Part shown: positions 43,135 through 53,199 of the stretch, piece by piece
Position numbering within the stretch: the first letter of the stretch is position 1
How the letters are laid out: the number at the start of each line of letters is the position of its first letter
From: Pedobacter schmidteae
GTDB taxonomy: Bacteria > Bacteroidota > Bacteroidia > Sphingobacteriales > Sphingobacteriaceae
Direction: 5' to 3'
Length of the DNA: 64,000 nucleotides
Assembly (NCBI RefSeq): GCF_900564155.1
Contig: NZ_LS999839.1
Coordinates: 2,787,097 to 2,851,096 of the forward strand
Notes under the pieces: generated by a model
Databases searched by the model: none
What the model was told of the DNA's origin: nothing
The model's input: the letters and a program-made list of their open reading frames with translations, nothing else
Program-made: the position numbers and the translations under genes

Positions 43135-44070
43135 TTATTTTGCTTTGTACAGGGTTTCAGACATTGTTTTTATTCCATCAGTATATGTTGTTGGTTGTAC
43201 ATTAAAAGCATTTTCAAATTTAGAAGAGTTAAAGTTGTAGTCATGGTCGTACTGATAATACATTTCTACTGTTCCTGCTACTACCTTTTTAAATAAGCCT
43301 ACCATTTGCAACATGAACTTATTGATGGTACTGAAAGCAGGTTTTACCCCATAAATGCCAGCAGCCAATTCGATAAATGCTTTACCACTTATTGCCGGGG
43401 CAGTAGGCAAATGCCATATTTGGTTGCCGGAGTCTGGGTTTTGCCCTAACAGGTACATGGCTTTACCTGCATCAGGTATGTAGGTAAAGTTGTGTATCAC
43501 TTTTGGATTGCCTATCCATTGTGCACTTTGTCCTTTGGCATATTTATCCAGTACCATCATATCCAGGAAGCTGTTCATCGAGTCAGTTCCATAAAAATCG
43601 GCGGCCCTTGCAATTGTTGCCTGTATGTTTCCCGCTTTTACCTCGTCCATCAGCTGCGTGGCTATACGGGCTCTTACCTCGCCCTTTACGCTACTGGGGT
43701 TGTAAGGGGTGGTTTCCAACATTGGGCCTTTTACCAGGCCATACATATATACATTGTCAAAAAATAGGAGGCGGGCCTGTGTCTCTTTGGCTACATTAAT
43801 CAGGTTTTGCATAATTACCGGCCATTGTTGTTGCCATATGTTTTTGTCGTACACCAATCCGGCGCACATATAAATCACGGTCGATCCTTTTACAGCCGTC
43901 AATACTTCGGCATAATTTAACAGGTCTGCTTTTTTCCAGCTTAGGTTGGGTGCATTTATCTTTAATGGTCTGCGGCTTACCAAACGAATGGTTTCATTTG
44001 GATTGTGAAACAGCAGTTCTTTTGTAATGGCGTTTGCTGTTGGACCGCCGGCTCCAAGTATCGTATGCAT
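43135..44070 (-). CDS. NAD-dependent epimerase/dehydratase-like SDR protein
   Basis: 311 residues. Rossmann start HTILGAGGPTANAITKELL (GxGGxxxN variant, glycine-rich loop), IRLVSRRPLK, ADLLNYAEVLTAVKGSTVIYMCAG, RLLFFDNVYMYG (the YxxxK-type Tyr region is altered), then ARAADFYGTDSMN and FTYIPDAGKAMYLLG. The fold is safe; the reaction is not known. A Crp-like regulator gene lies 82 bases upstream in the same direction and may control it (inference). Confidence 0.8.
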   Translation of the reverse strand: MHTILGAGGPTANAITKELLFHNPNETIRLVSRRPLKINAPNLSWKKADLLNYAEVLTAVKGSTVIYMCAGLVYDKNIWQQQWPVIMQNLINVAKETQARLLFFDNVYMYGLVKGPMLETTPYNPSSVKGEVRARIATQLMDEVKAGNIQATIARAADFYGTDSMNSFLDMMVLDKYAKGQSAQWIGNPKVIHNFTYIPDAGKAMYLLGQNPDSGNQIWHLPTAPAISGKAFIELAAGIYGVKPAFSTINKFMLQMVGLFKKVVAGTVEMYYQYDHDYNFNSSKFENAFNVQPTTYTDGIKTMSETLYKAK

Positions 44071-44152
44071 ATGTTTTCCTTTTTGTATAACCCAAAGGTA
44101 GGTCGCTCAGGTTAATCAAAACGTTAACAAAAGATAAGGATTTTGGTTTGTT

Positions 44153-44767
44153 TTACGTGGTCATCAAGGTTCTTTTCCTGATCCGGGAAAGGGAAACAGG
44201 AGTGATACCCAGAAAATTGGCGATGTAATGCTGCGGAACCCTCAATAAAATGTTTCCCTCATTTTTCAGCATATGAAGGTAACGCTCTTCCGGTGTCTGA
44301 GTGATGAACGAAGTGATCCGTTCTTCATAGCAGCATATGTAATGCTCTGCGACCAGTCGGCCAAAACGTTCCATTTTAAAAGCCAGTATCGGATTATTCA
44401 GCATCAGCTGCATATTTTTATAGAAAATCACAATAAACTCTGTTTGTTCTAATGCTTGTATATAGCCTATACTGGGCTGTTGTGTAAGAAAGCTTTTATA
44501 GGAACTTACAAATTCATTTTCAAAGCTGAAATAGCCGGTAATCTCAATCCCCTCTTTTACATGGTAATACCTTACAGAACCTTTTACAATAAAGCCAATG
44601 TCGTCGCAAACTTTTCCATTGACGGCAAAATGATCTTTCTTTTTAAGCGTCGAATAGCCCAGATAGTTTACAAACTCCGACCACTCTGTTTCATCAAAAG
44701 TGATAAACTCTGTCAGTGCTGCTCTAAAAATGGCTAACGCGTCCGAAGAAATGTGTTGATTGGTCAT
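44153..44767 (-). CDS. Crp/Fnr-family transcriptional regulator
   Basis: 204 residues. An N-terminal cyclic-nucleotide-binding-like beta-barrel (KKKDHFAVNGKVCDDIGFIVKGSVRYYHVKEG, in part), a dimer helix, and a C-terminal helix-turn-helix ending RVPQHYIANFLGITPVSLSRIRKR (in part). The glycine-poor ligand pocket suggests it does not bind cAMP like E. coli Crp. Regulators of this shape are common in Bacteroidota next to the genes they control. The nearest candidate is the epimerase gene downstream. Confidence 0.88.
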   Translation of the reverse strand: MTNQHISSDALAIFRAALTEFITFDETEWSEFVNYLGYSTLKKKDHFAVNGKVCDDIGFIVKGSVRYYHVKEGIEITGYFSFENEFVSSYKSFLTQQPSIGYIQALEQTEFIVIFYKNMQLMLNNPILAFKMERFGRLVAEHYICCYEERITSFITQTPEERYLHMLKNEGNILLRVPQHYIANFLGITPVSLSRIRKRTLMTT

Positions 44768-44828
44768 AAAGACGGAATCTTGTAATTACTGTAAGTAAAA
44801 ATAAGCTTTTAATTATAGATAAATTGGG

Positions 44829-45704
44829 TTAAATAAAGATTCTTGTCCCCGAAAAGCTATTCCTGAACTCTTTTGGTGTGCAACCTTTTTTCTTTTTAAA
44901 GATCCGGTTAAAATTGGATATGTTATTAAAACCACAATTATAGGCTATTTCGGCAGCCGTTTGTGTGGTGTCAATCAGCATACGCGACGAATGACCAATT
45001 CTGATATCGTTTAAGCTGTCGATAAATGTTTTTCCTGTTCTGGCACGGATAAATCTGCTGAATGAACTTTCGGGCATATTGGCCACCTTAGAAACATCGG
45101 CCAAACTAATCGCTCCCGAATAGTTGGCATTCATGTATTCAAAGGCCTTTTCAATTCTGCGACTGTTGTAATTAAACTGGTTATTGTCGAAGGCAGAGTC
45201 CGATAAAGTTTTCATATCCCTGGAAATAGACAAGTCGTGAAGAATAGAAAACAATTCCAATACCGAATCAAAGCCTGTTTTCTTACCTAATCCCAGTATC
45301 CTGTCTTTTAAATGTAGAATAGTTTGCTCAGAGAAAAGTATTCCGTTTTGCGCCCTGTCGAACATATTTCTGATAAAGCTCAGTTGATTCCTCTTCAGCA
45401 AACGATCGTCCAGTAGCTCCTTATGAAATTGTATGGTCAGTTCTTTGATTTCAGCGCTTTTACATTGGTGCGTAAACCAGGCATGAGACAAATTCGGACC
45501 AATCAATACAAGCTCAAGGTCTCCAATCGTATCAATATGATCACCTACAATTCTTCTTGCCCCGGCCGCATTAATGATGAAATTAAGTTCATACTCTTCA
45601 TGATAATGTAAAGGAAAGTCAAATTCCTGCTTCACCCTCGAAAACAAAGTAAAGCAGTCGCTTTGGGTTAATGGCGTAATTTCCCGGATAATACTATTGC
45701 TCAT
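44829..45704 (-). CDS. AraC-family regulator of the mannan locus (cupin plus HTH)
   Basis: 291 residues. N-terminal cupin-like sensing domain (FDFPLHYHEEYELNFIINAAG, in part; VLIGPNLSHAWF) and C-terminal AraC double helix-turn-helix (ISLADVSKVANMPESSFSRFIRARTGKTFIDSL, in part; AAEIAYNCGFNNISNFNRIFKKKKGCTPKEFR, in part). It is divergent from the SusC gene of the mannan locus across a 188-base gap and is the natural candidate for its activator (inference). This unit has no FecI/FecR pair. The likely inducer is a manno-oligosaccharide. Confidence 0.9.
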   Translation of the reverse strand: MSNSIIREITPLTQSDCFTLFSRVKQEFDFPLHYHEEYELNFIINAAGARRIVGDHIDTIGDLELVLIGPNLSHAWFTHQCKSAEIKELTIQFHKELLDDRLLKRNQLSFIRNMFDRAQNGILFSEQTILHLKDRILGLGKKTGFDSVLELFSILHDLSISRDMKTLSDSAFDNNQFNYNSRRIEKAFEYMNANYSGAISLADVSKVANMPESSFSRFIRARTGKTFIDSLNDIRIGHSSRMLIDTTQTAAEIAYNCGFNNISNFNRIFKKKKGCTPKEFRNSFSGTRIFI

Positions 45705-45858
45705 TTTATTTGGCCTGTTAAAAATGTACTATAAAAGGCATATTATTTACCCTACAAATTAGTGTATTTTTCTGAAAATAAGTAAGTCTGGTCGTGTTAA
45801 TTAATTATTTGTATGATTAAATGTTAAAATAGTATTAAGTTAAAGCATTGCTTAGCGC

Positions 45859-45866
45859 TAGTTTTG
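45859..45866 (+). promoter_or_regulatory. -7 box upstream of the mannan susC
   Basis: TAGTTTTG matches TAnnTTTG and lies 27 bases before the susC ATG. No TTTG lies at the correct -33 distance, which would be consistent with a promoter that needs the AraC-type activator. The gap has no hairpin like the ones before the FecR-linked susC genes. Confidence 0.4.
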
Positions 45867-45892
45867 TAATAACCAATTGTAAACCAAACTAT

Positions 45893-48800
45893 ATGAAACG
45901 AACTTTCTACTTGAAACTATTCAGCAGTTTTTTTCTATGCTGTTTCGCCTGTTTTGCTTTTGCACAGCAAAGGCAGCTTACAGGTCAGGTAACCGATACC
46001 CAGCATAAACCTGTTCCAGGAGCGACGATCACCATTGAGGGGACAAAATCGACTGTGCAGAGCGATGCCAATGGTAATTTTAGTATTGCTGTACCCGATG
46101 GCCACAACACGCTGATTGTAAAATTTGTGGGGATGCAAGCTAAAACTATTCAACTTAGTTCTGCACAGAAGACGGTAAAGATTGTATTAGAGGACGGATC
46201 GAGTGCTTTGGATGAAGTGGTGGTAGTAGGTTACGGCACTGTGAAACGGAGGGATCTTACCGGTTCTGTAGCTTCTATTAAGGGTAGCGACCTGTTAAAA
46301 ACGGTACCGGTTAGCATTAATCAGGCTTTGCAGGGGCAATTGGCAGGGGTAGAGGTACAGCGCAACGATGGGGCGCCTGGTGCCGGAATCAGTATACAAA
46401 TCAGAGGGGCAAATTCTTTTGCCAGTAGTACGGAGCCACTATATGTTATTGATGGTATTCCTTTTAATGCGGCAGCGACACCCACAAATGCGGCTACCGA
46501 TATGAACCAGACCATCAATCCGCTATCTACACTTAACCCTGAAGACATAGAGACCATAGATATTTTAAAAGATGCTTCTTCAACTGCAATCTATGGATCA
46601 AGGGGAGCCAACGGAGTGGTATTGATTACTACCAAAAGCGGAAAAGCAGGAGAAGATAAAATTGAGTTCTCGGCCAATACCGCCTACAATACCATTGCCA
46701 GAAAAATAAAAGTACTGGATGCATATGATTATGCGATGTTCCAGAATGAGGCTTATGCCAATCAGAACTTTTATGAAGGAACTAATAAAGAGCTGCCTTA
46801 TCGGGGCGAAATGGTGACTAACCCAGCTACCGGAACCAGCTATTTAAACCCCGCACCTATCGATTTTAGAAATGGATATAATGGTGGCGGAACCAATTGG
46901 CAAGATGAAATCTTTAGAAATGCCGTTACCAGTAACTATTCTTTAAGAATTTCAGGAGGAAATGCGAAGGGGACTTATGCCTTTTCGGGAAACTACGTCG
47001 ATCAGCCGGGTATTATTGTCGGTTCTGGCTTTAAAAGAATTGGTTCGCAGATTAACCTGGCCAGAAAAATACATAACTGGATAGAAATTGGTACCAATAC
47101 CAATATTTCCAGAACTACCTATAACCTTTCAAAAACCAATGCAGATAATTTCAGTTCAAATGTTTTGAACTCTGCATTGCATTATCCCTCAACTTTACCT
47201 TTGTTCGACCCTGCATTGGAGTCTGGCACATCCGACCTGGACTGGTTTTCGGCCAACCCTTATACTTATGTTAGTAGAGCCAAAGATGTAACCCAATCGC
47301 TTGGCCTGTATTCATCAACCTATGCAAAGGTCAATATTAACCAGAACCTTAATTTTCGTCAGAATGTAGGTTTTAACATCAACCAAAACAACCGTAATAC
47401 CTATTATGGCCGTTATCTGCAGGAAGGTAAAGCGCCAAAGAATGGTGTGGCCTCAAAATCTGACGATCAATGGCAGGGCCTGACCTTAGAATCCATATTG
47501 ACCTTTAACAAAAACTTCAAAAATAAACATAACCTCAATGCTACCGGGGTATTTGCTTACGAAACCGGACAGTATTCGGGTAAATCGGTATTTGTAAAGA
47601 ATTTTCCGAACGATATCCTGGAAGACAATGACATTTCAGCCGGGCTGGACAGACCTGTTCTAACCAGTCGTAAAGGCGATAACAGTCTGCTTTCTTTTCT
47701 TGGTCGTGCTATGTACAACTACGAAGGAAAATACTTTGCCACAGCCTCTTTAAGAAGAGATGGTTCCAGCAAGTTTGCGCAGAAAAACAAATATGGATTG
47801 TTTCCATCATTTGATGCAGCCTGGTTAATCTCGGAAGAAGATTTCATCAAAAATAAATCCATCATCAGTAACCTTAAACTAAGGGCGAGTTATGGTAAAA
47901 CAGGTAACCAATCTATTAGCTCTTATCAGACCCTCGACCGTCTGACCAGCACCAATGCGGTTATAAACGGGACATTGGTTAGCGGTTTTTCCAATGGTAA
48001 CCCTACCGATCCAAACCTGAAATGGGAAACAACCAGTGCTTCGGACATCGGGCTTGACCTGGGGCTCTTCCAAAACAGGCTAACGCTAACAGCAGATGTA
48101 TACTATAAAAAAACAGAGAACCTGTTACAGAATTTATTGATAGCGCCTAGTACAGGCTCAAGTACCTATCTAACCAATTATGGTACGGTAACTAACAAAG
48201 GACTTGAATTAACCTTAACTGCTGCGGTCTTTAGTGAGAAAAAGTTCAACTGGAATGTGAATGCCAATATATCTTTCAACCGGAATAAGATATCAGGGCT
48301 TAATGGCGATCAGTTTGCGCGCCGTTTATGGAGTGGGATAGACCAGGTATTTATTCAGCGTAATGGCATGCCTATAGGTACTATACTGGGGTATGTAGAA
48401 GATGGGTTTTACGACAATGAGGCCGAAGTAAGAGCCGATCCTGCTTTTGCAAATACAGGAGATCCGGTTATTAAATCGATGATTGGGGAGCGGAAGTACA
48501 AAAATATGGATAACGACCGGACCAGTATCAGCACTACTGACAGGGCCATTATTGGCAATACCAATCCTGATTATACTTTTGGTATTACCAATAACTTTCA
48601 ATATGGGAAGTTTAACCTGAGCATTTTTATTCAGGGTGTTCAGGGTAAGGATATTGTCAATTCGAACCTGTTGTCTAATAAAATGGCACAAACAGGTAAC
48701 ATCACACAGGAATCCTGGGACAACCGCTGGACACCGGACAACTTCCAGAATGCGAAATGGCCAAAGGCAAATTCTTCGTTTGACAGGAGATTATACTTTT

Positions 48801-49057
48801 CCGACCGGATGATAGAAGATGGGTCGTATGTTCGCTTAAAGAATATCAATTTCGGCTATACCTTCAGTAATCCCATTAAAGGATTGGCATCAGTAAATGT
48901 ATACGGCAATATTTCTAATCTTGTTACCATCACAAATTACAGCTGGTACGATCCCGATGTGAATTCGTTTGCCAGCGATCCGGCAAGTAGGGGAGTGGAT
49001 TTGAATGCGTATCCAACAAGTAAAACTTTTACCATAGGAATTAAAACCATTTTTTAA
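45893..49057 (+). CDS. SusC/RagA-family TonB-dependent receptor of the mannan locus
   Basis: 1054 residues from ATG 45893, which starts a normal signal peptide (TFYLKLFSSFFLCCFACFAFAQ, in part). The track frame opens 45 bases earlier without one. After the signal peptide comes a carboxypeptidase-regulatory-like domain (LTGQVTDTQHKPVPGATI), the TonB-box/plug start LDEVVVVGYGTVKRRDLTGS, plug block GVEVQRNDGAPGAGISIQIRG and SLNPEDIETIDILKDASSTAIYGSRGANGVVLITTK (both in part), then the barrel. No STN domain is present, which fits the absence of FecI/FecR. The following genes define the substrate as beta-mannan or manno-oligosaccharides. Confidence 0.95.
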   Translation: MKRTFYLKLFSSFFLCCFACFAFAQQRQLTGQVTDTQHKPVPGATITIEGTKSTVQSDANGNFSIAVPDGHNTLIVKFVGMQAKTIQLSSAQKTVKIVLEDGSSALDEVVVVGYGTVKRRDLTGSVASIKGSDLLKTVPVSINQALQGQLAGVEVQRNDGAPGAGISIQIRGANSFASSTEPLYVIDGIPFNAAATPTNAATDMNQTINPLSTLNPEDIETIDILKDASSTAIYGSRGANGVVLITTKSGKAGEDKIEFSANTAYNTIARKIKVLDAYDYAMFQNEAYANQNFYEGTNKELPYRGEMVTNPATGTSYLNPAPIDFRNGYNGGGTNWQDEIFRNAVTSNYSLRISGGNAKGTYAFSGNYVDQPGIIVGSGFKRIGSQINLARKIHNWIEIGTNTNISRTTYNLSKTNADNFSSNVLNSALHYPSTLPLFDPALESGTSDLDWFSANPYTYVSRAKDVTQSLGLYSSTYAKVNINQNLNFRQNVGFNINQNNRNTYYGRYLQEGKAPKNGVASKSDDQWQGLTLESILTFNKNFKNKHNLNATGVFAYETGQYSGKSVFVKNFPNDILEDNDISAGLDRPVLTSRKGDNSLLSFLGRAMYNYEGKYFATASLRRDGSSKFAQKNKYGLFPSFDAAWLISEEDFIKNKSIISNLKLRASYGKTGNQSISSYQTLDRLTSTNAVINGTLVSGFSNGNPTDPNLKWETTSASDIGLDLGLFQNRLTLTADVYYKKTENLLQNLLIAPSTGSSTYLTNYGTVTNKGLELTLTAAVFSEKKFNWNVNANISFNRNKISGLNGDQFARRLWSGIDQVFIQRNGMPIGTILGYVEDGFYDNEAEVRADPAFANTGDPVIKSMIGERKYKNMDNDRTSISTTDRAIIGNTNPDYTFGITNNFQYGKFNLSIFIQGVQGKDIVNSNLLSNKMAQTGNITQESWDNRWTPDNFQNAKWPKANSSFDRRLYFSDRMIEDGSYVRLKNINFGYTFSNPIKGLASVNVYGNISNLVTITNYSWYDPDVNSFASDPASRGVDLNAYPTSKTFTIGIKTIF

Positions 49058-49122
49058 CCAGCACAATCTGTCGTACAATGATTTTAAGTAATACTGTAGC
49101 AGATCTGATAAAATATAAACGG

Positions 49123-50847
49123 ATGAAAAAATTACGAGTGATAATGCTATTTACACTGGCTGTAGCCAGCTTAGCATCCTGTAAAAAGGCATTGGTCGAA
49201 ACCCCATATGATTTCATTAATCCCAGCCAACTGGGCAGCAGCGAAGCAGATGCGAACCTGTATGTAAACGGGGCCTTAAATACAATCAACAGTGGAGCGA
49301 TGTTTCGTTATGGAGCTTTCCCAAAAGTGCTGGATCTTGACCAGGATGACATTACGGGCCCCGATTGGGGAATGGGCGATTTTGGCGCAGGTAACTTTAC
49401 TGCGTTTTGGGGTATCAACTACATGTGGAATGGTCCTTACACACTTATCAAGCGTGCAAACTTTGGTATTTACAAGGTAAATGCAATGAGTTTTGAGGAG
49501 AAAGCTAAAAATAATGCCTTGGGGCAGCTTAATTTTCTGAAGGCATGGAGCTATTTCCTCCTCGTGAGGGCATATGGAGACGTTCCGATTTATAAAATTT
49601 CTTTAGAGGAAGGCGCTGCTCCGCAAATGCCACGTGCGGCTATTAAAGAGGTATATGAATACATTATTGAAACCTTGAAACTAGCCGAAGGTCAGCTGTA
49701 TTCCGTAAAAGATGCCAAATATCAAACTGGACGTATCAGCAAAGGTGCGGCAAGCACTCTTTTAGCCAAAGTATACCTTCAGATGGCTTCCGGGGCATTG
49801 GCTGGTGCCCAGATTACCGTTATGACAGGGCCTGCAACCCGGCAGGTTGGTAGTACAAGGGTCAGAATAGCGGCACCCGTGCCCACCACTTTTACAAAAA
49901 GTGTAGTAGCCGGATATGAAGGTTTCGATGCAAAAACCTATTTCAAACTGGCAAGAGATAAGGCCATGGAAGTAATCACCAGTAAAGATTACGACTTATT
50001 TCCTACTTACATGGATACCTGGAAATTAGCTAACAGAAATAAAATGGAGCACATCTGGTCCTTACAGGCTTTAAGTGGCGACGAAGAACTGGGCAATACC
50101 ATTTCAAAAGAATACCTGGGCGTATTAAAGGCGCCTATGCAAAACATCGCTACCGATGTTCCCCAGACTTTGAGCGGCAAATGGTATGGCATCAGGGATC
50201 ATTGGTATGAGTTGTTTGAACCGAATGATCAGCGGATTACCGACGGCATTTTGCACCGCTGGCAGGATGCAAATGGCTATTACCGCTTTTTCCCGGGTAA
50301 AGACGCTGACATCGTAAAAGGCATAGATGTTTCTCCAGCCGCATTGGCCATTAAAGCCCGCTACGGTTATCAGGCCAGCGATAGCTATGCTGCCAATGCC
50401 AACCACATTGGAATGCTCCGCAAATTTGCGGGTGTAACCGATCCAACCATCGACAGACAAGATTTTTCTTTTCCTTTCTTAAGATATGCCGACGTGTTGC
50501 TGATGTTCGCCGAAGCAGAAAATGAATTTAACAATGGACCAACAACAGATGCCTACACGTATTTAAACAAGGTCCGAAAAAGAAGTAATGCATCAGAAGT
50601 AAGCGGCTTAAGTCAGCAGGATTTTCGCTCACTGGTTATTGAAGAAAGAAGGAGGGAGCTGGCATCAGAAGGAAACCGCCGCTGGGACCTGATCCGCTGG
50701 GGAATTTATCTGCAGGTGATGAATGCGGTAGATATTGACGAAAACAGCGTATTGAAGCGCAGGCAGGAGAAACACTTGCTATATCCCATCCCTTTGGATG
50801 AGCTGAGCGCTAATAAATTAATTCCAGGCAATAACAAAGGGTGGTAA
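49123..50847 (+). CDS. SusD-family outer-membrane lipoprotein of the mannan locus
   Basis: 574 residues from ATG 49123, which gives the lipoprotein signal peptide ending LASC (Cys20); the frame's first start at 49078 is upstream of it. Classical SusD features: LNFLKAWSYFLLVRAYGDVPIYK near residue 145, KGAASTLLAKVYLQMA, DFSFPFLRYADVLLMFAEAENEFN (in part), YLNKVRKRSN and the C-terminal ELASEGNRRWDLIRWG plus LYPIPLDEL. It follows susC by 65 bases and captures manno-oligosaccharides for it (inference from the locus). Confidence 0.95.
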   Translation: MKKLRVIMLFTLAVASLASCKKALVETPYDFINPSQLGSSEADANLYVNGALNTINSGAMFRYGAFPKVLDLDQDDITGPDWGMGDFGAGNFTAFWGINYMWNGPYTLIKRANFGIYKVNAMSFEEKAKNNALGQLNFLKAWSYFLLVRAYGDVPIYKISLEEGAAPQMPRAAIKEVYEYIIETLKLAEGQLYSVKDAKYQTGRISKGAASTLLAKVYLQMASGALAGAQITVMTGPATRQVGSTRVRIAAPVPTTFTKSVVAGYEGFDAKTYFKLARDKAMEVITSKDYDLFPTYMDTWKLANRNKMEHIWSLQALSGDEELGNTISKEYLGVLKAPMQNIATDVPQTLSGKWYGIRDHWYELFEPNDQRITDGILHRWQDANGYYRFFPGKDADIVKGIDVSPAALAIKARYGYQASDSYAANANHIGMLRKFAGVTDPTIDRQDFSFPFLRYADVLLMFAEAENEFNNGPTTDAYTYLNKVRKRSNASEVSGLSQQDFRSLVIEERRRELASEGNRRWDLIRWGIYLQVMNAVDIDENSVLKRRQEKHLLYPIPLDELSANKLIPGNNKGW

Positions 50848-50867
50848 ATTATTAAATTCATAAGGTG

Positions 50868-52004
50868 ATGAAGACAAAAATATTCAACAGCCGGCTATGG
50901 CTAATCCTGATGGTAACAATCGGACTGTTTTCCTGTAAAAAAGATAAGGTAGATTCCTGCAGCGGTGCTCCGGGAATTACCAAAGTTTCGACCACTTTAA
51001 ACCGTGATGAAGGGAAAGATAAGGGCAACCTGTCCGACTGGATCATCATTCAGGGAACCAACCTGTGTGATGTGAACAGCGTATCTTTTAACAGCATTGA
51101 TGCCAACTTAAAAGACGCTTTTATCAATGCCAATGAGGTGACCATCAGAGTGCCAAGAGGAGTACCTTCAGATGTAAACAATAAAATTATCCTGAAAACC
51201 AGCCATGGAACTGCCGAGTATAACTATACCATCATCATTCCGCCATTAAGTGTCGAAAGGATGTTGAACGAATATACCCCGGCTGGCGAAACCATGGTTA
51301 TCATTGGCAAGAATTTTGACCTGTATGAGATCAATCCAACAAACGGTAAAGTAATTTTCGGCACAACAGAAGTAGCCATTGACAGGGCCACTTCAGACTC
51401 TGTGTACTTTAAAGTACCGGCCAATGCGGCAGCCAACACGGTTATCAAACTGAAAGACAAAAGAAATACAATAAGTACCGTACCGGGCTTTTATAGCGAC
51501 AACAGGGGCATAATTTACGACATGGAAACACCTTCCAAATATTGGAATTCGGCAGTGTTGGTCTTACAAAATGGACCAGTGCCGACACCGATAGCCAACA
51601 AATATGCCTATTGGAAAGGCAAATACCTCACTTTTGCCTGGAATGAAGCTTTCCACGTTGCTGCTGCACCAAAACTAGGCGACTATAATGTAGTAGGCTC
51701 ATCTAATAACTTCACCATCAAATTTGAAATGAATGTATTGGACACCTGGAAGGGTAGTAACATTAAAATTAAACTGCAAGGCATTACGTATACCTGGGTG
51801 CCACCATCGGGATTCCCTGTAAAAACGAAAGGATGGGAAACCGTACGTATTCCTTTAAATGTATTTAAGGTAAGCAATGTGCCCATTACCATCACACCCA
51901 CCCAAGCTGCCACCGCTACTGAACTCCGGATTTATATCCATGGGGCAACGGTCGAGGACTTGAACATGGCCATTGACAATTTTAGAATTGTGCCGAATGA
52001 TTAA
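50868..52004 (+). CDS. IPT/TIG-domain surface glycan-binding lipoprotein
   Basis: 378 residues from ATG 50868 (the preceding GTG is less likely). Lipoprotein signal peptide ending GLFSC (Cys23). Two IPT/TIG immunoglobulin-like domains are visible: DWIIIQGTNLCDVNSVSFNS and MVIIGKNFDLYEINPTNGKVIFGTTEV (fragments). The C-terminal ~170 residues (from YDMETPSKYWNS to NMAIDNFRIVPND) resemble the xyloglucan/mannan-binding domain of SGBP-B-type proteins, a family that often follows SusD. It lies 17 bases after susD and overlaps the GH26 start by 8 bases. Its role is polysaccharide capture at the cell surface. Confidence 0.8.
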   Translation: MKTKIFNSRLWLILMVTIGLFSCKKDKVDSCSGAPGITKVSTTLNRDEGKDKGNLSDWIIIQGTNLCDVNSVSFNSIDANLKDAFINANEVTIRVPRGVPSDVNNKIILKTSHGTAEYNYTIIIPPLSVERMLNEYTPAGETMVIIGKNFDLYEINPTNGKVIFGTTEVAIDRATSDSVYFKVPANAAANTVIKLKDKRNTISTVPGFYSDNRGIIYDMETPSKYWNSAVLVLQNGPVPTPIANKYAYWKGKYLTFAWNEAFHVAAAPKLGDYNVVGSSNNFTIKFEMNVLDTWKGSNIKIKLQGITYTWVPPSGFPVKTKGWETVRIPLNVFKVSNVPITITPTQAATATELRIYIHGATVEDLNMAIDNFRIVPND

Positions 52005-53160
52005 AACAAGATGGTGTTTTCTATTTGTGGTTTTTACGTTACTGCCATTTATGGCGTTAACGCAATCAAAAAAATTGCTTGATAAAAAGGCAACGGCAGA
52101 AACCCGTAACCTTTATCAGCATCTGGACCGGCTAACACGGAAAGGTGTCATGTTTGGCCATCAGGATGACCTGGCCTATGGTGTGAACTGGAAATATGAA
52201 GCCGGCCGTAGTGATATTAAGGATGTTGTGAATGATTATCCTGCTGTATTTGGCTGGGACATCGCCAACCTGGAATCAGACGATGACAAAAATATAGACG
52301 GTGTTCCTTTCTCAAAAATGAAGGATTACATGAAGTGGGTATATGATAACGGGGGAATTAACACCATCAGCTGGCATATGAAAAACCCGGCAAGTGCAGG
52401 CTCGGCATGGGATACCACCAAGGCTATCCAGTCGATACTTCCAGGAGGTGCCCGACACAAACTTTACAAGAGCTGGCTGGACAAAGGAGCCCGTTTTTTA
52501 GGGCAGTTAAAAGGCAGCGACGGCAAAGCCATCCCTATTCTTTTCCGACCTTTTCATGAGCTGAACGGGGCCTGGTTTTGGTGGGGCGGGAGACATGCAA
52601 ACCCTGCAGAATTTGTAGCCTTATGGCAGTTTACCATAAAATACCTGCGCGATGAAAAACAGTTGCATAACCTTATTTACATATACAATACCAATAGCTT
52701 TGCCACATCAAAGGAATTTATGGAGAAGTATCCCGGGGATGATTATGCCGATATGATGAGTTTTGACAGTTATTGTTTTGCGGGATCGGATACTACAGCA
52801 ACAGGTTTAAAACAGGCGGCCGAGAAGTTCAACAGCAATTTAAAACATAACCTGGGCATTTTGCAGGCGCAGGCAAAGCTGCATGACAAGATTTCGGCAT
52901 TGGCCGAAACCGGATTTGAGGGTATTCCTTATCCCAAATGGTGGACAGAAATCCTGTATGATGCGGTTAAGGATTATCAATTATCCTATGTACTGGTATG
53001 GCGCAACCATGGCTGGCAAAAATCTACCCAACGTTTTCACTATTACGCACCTTATAAAGGGCAGCTTTCTGCTGCAGATTTTAAGGATTTTTATGAGGAA
53101 ACCGGTACCATGTTTAAGAATGAGCTAGCCAAAGAAAAAATATATCAACCGGAAAAATAG
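51997..53160 (+). CDS. Beta-mannanase, GH26
   Basis: 387 residues from ATG 51997, with a signal peptide (CFLFVVFTLLPFMALTQ). GH26 signatures: VMFGHQDDLAYGVNW near residue 51, GWDIANLES, TISWHMKNP, LFRPFHELNGAWFWWG with acid/base Glu ~188, YNTNSF, and ALAETGFEG with nucleophile Glu ~304. The family hydrolyses beta-1,4-mannan; in this gene order it should release mannobiose or longer oligosaccharides. Signal type I rather than a lipobox suggests a secreted or periplasmic enzyme. The start overlaps the end of the glycan-binding gene by 8 bases, so translation is likely coupled. Confidence 0.93.
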   Translation: MIKTRWCFLFVVFTLLPFMALTQSKKLLDKKATAETRNLYQHLDRLTRKGVMFGHQDDLAYGVNWKYEAGRSDIKDVVNDYPAVFGWDIANLESDDDKNIDGVPFSKMKDYMKWVYDNGGINTISWHMKNPASAGSAWDTTKAIQSILPGGARHKLYKSWLDKGARFLGQLKGSDGKAIPILFRPFHELNGAWFWWGGRHANPAEFVALWQFTIKYLRDEKQLHNLIYIYNTNSFATSKEFMEKYPGDDYADMMSFDSYCFAGSDTTATGLKQAAEKFNSNLKHNLGILQAQAKLHDKISALAETGFEGIPYPKWWTEILYDAVKDYQLSYVLVWRNHGWQKSTQRFHYYAPYKGQLSAADFKDFYEETGTMFKNELAKEKIYQPEK

Positions 53161-53199
53161 CCCCCGGATAATGAACTTCTTAAAACGATACAATATCAT

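Noticed and set aside
45705..45892. Search for the FecR-SusC leader hairpin upstream of the mannan susC
   Set aside because: No matching stem was found; used as a negative comparison for the hairpin finding.
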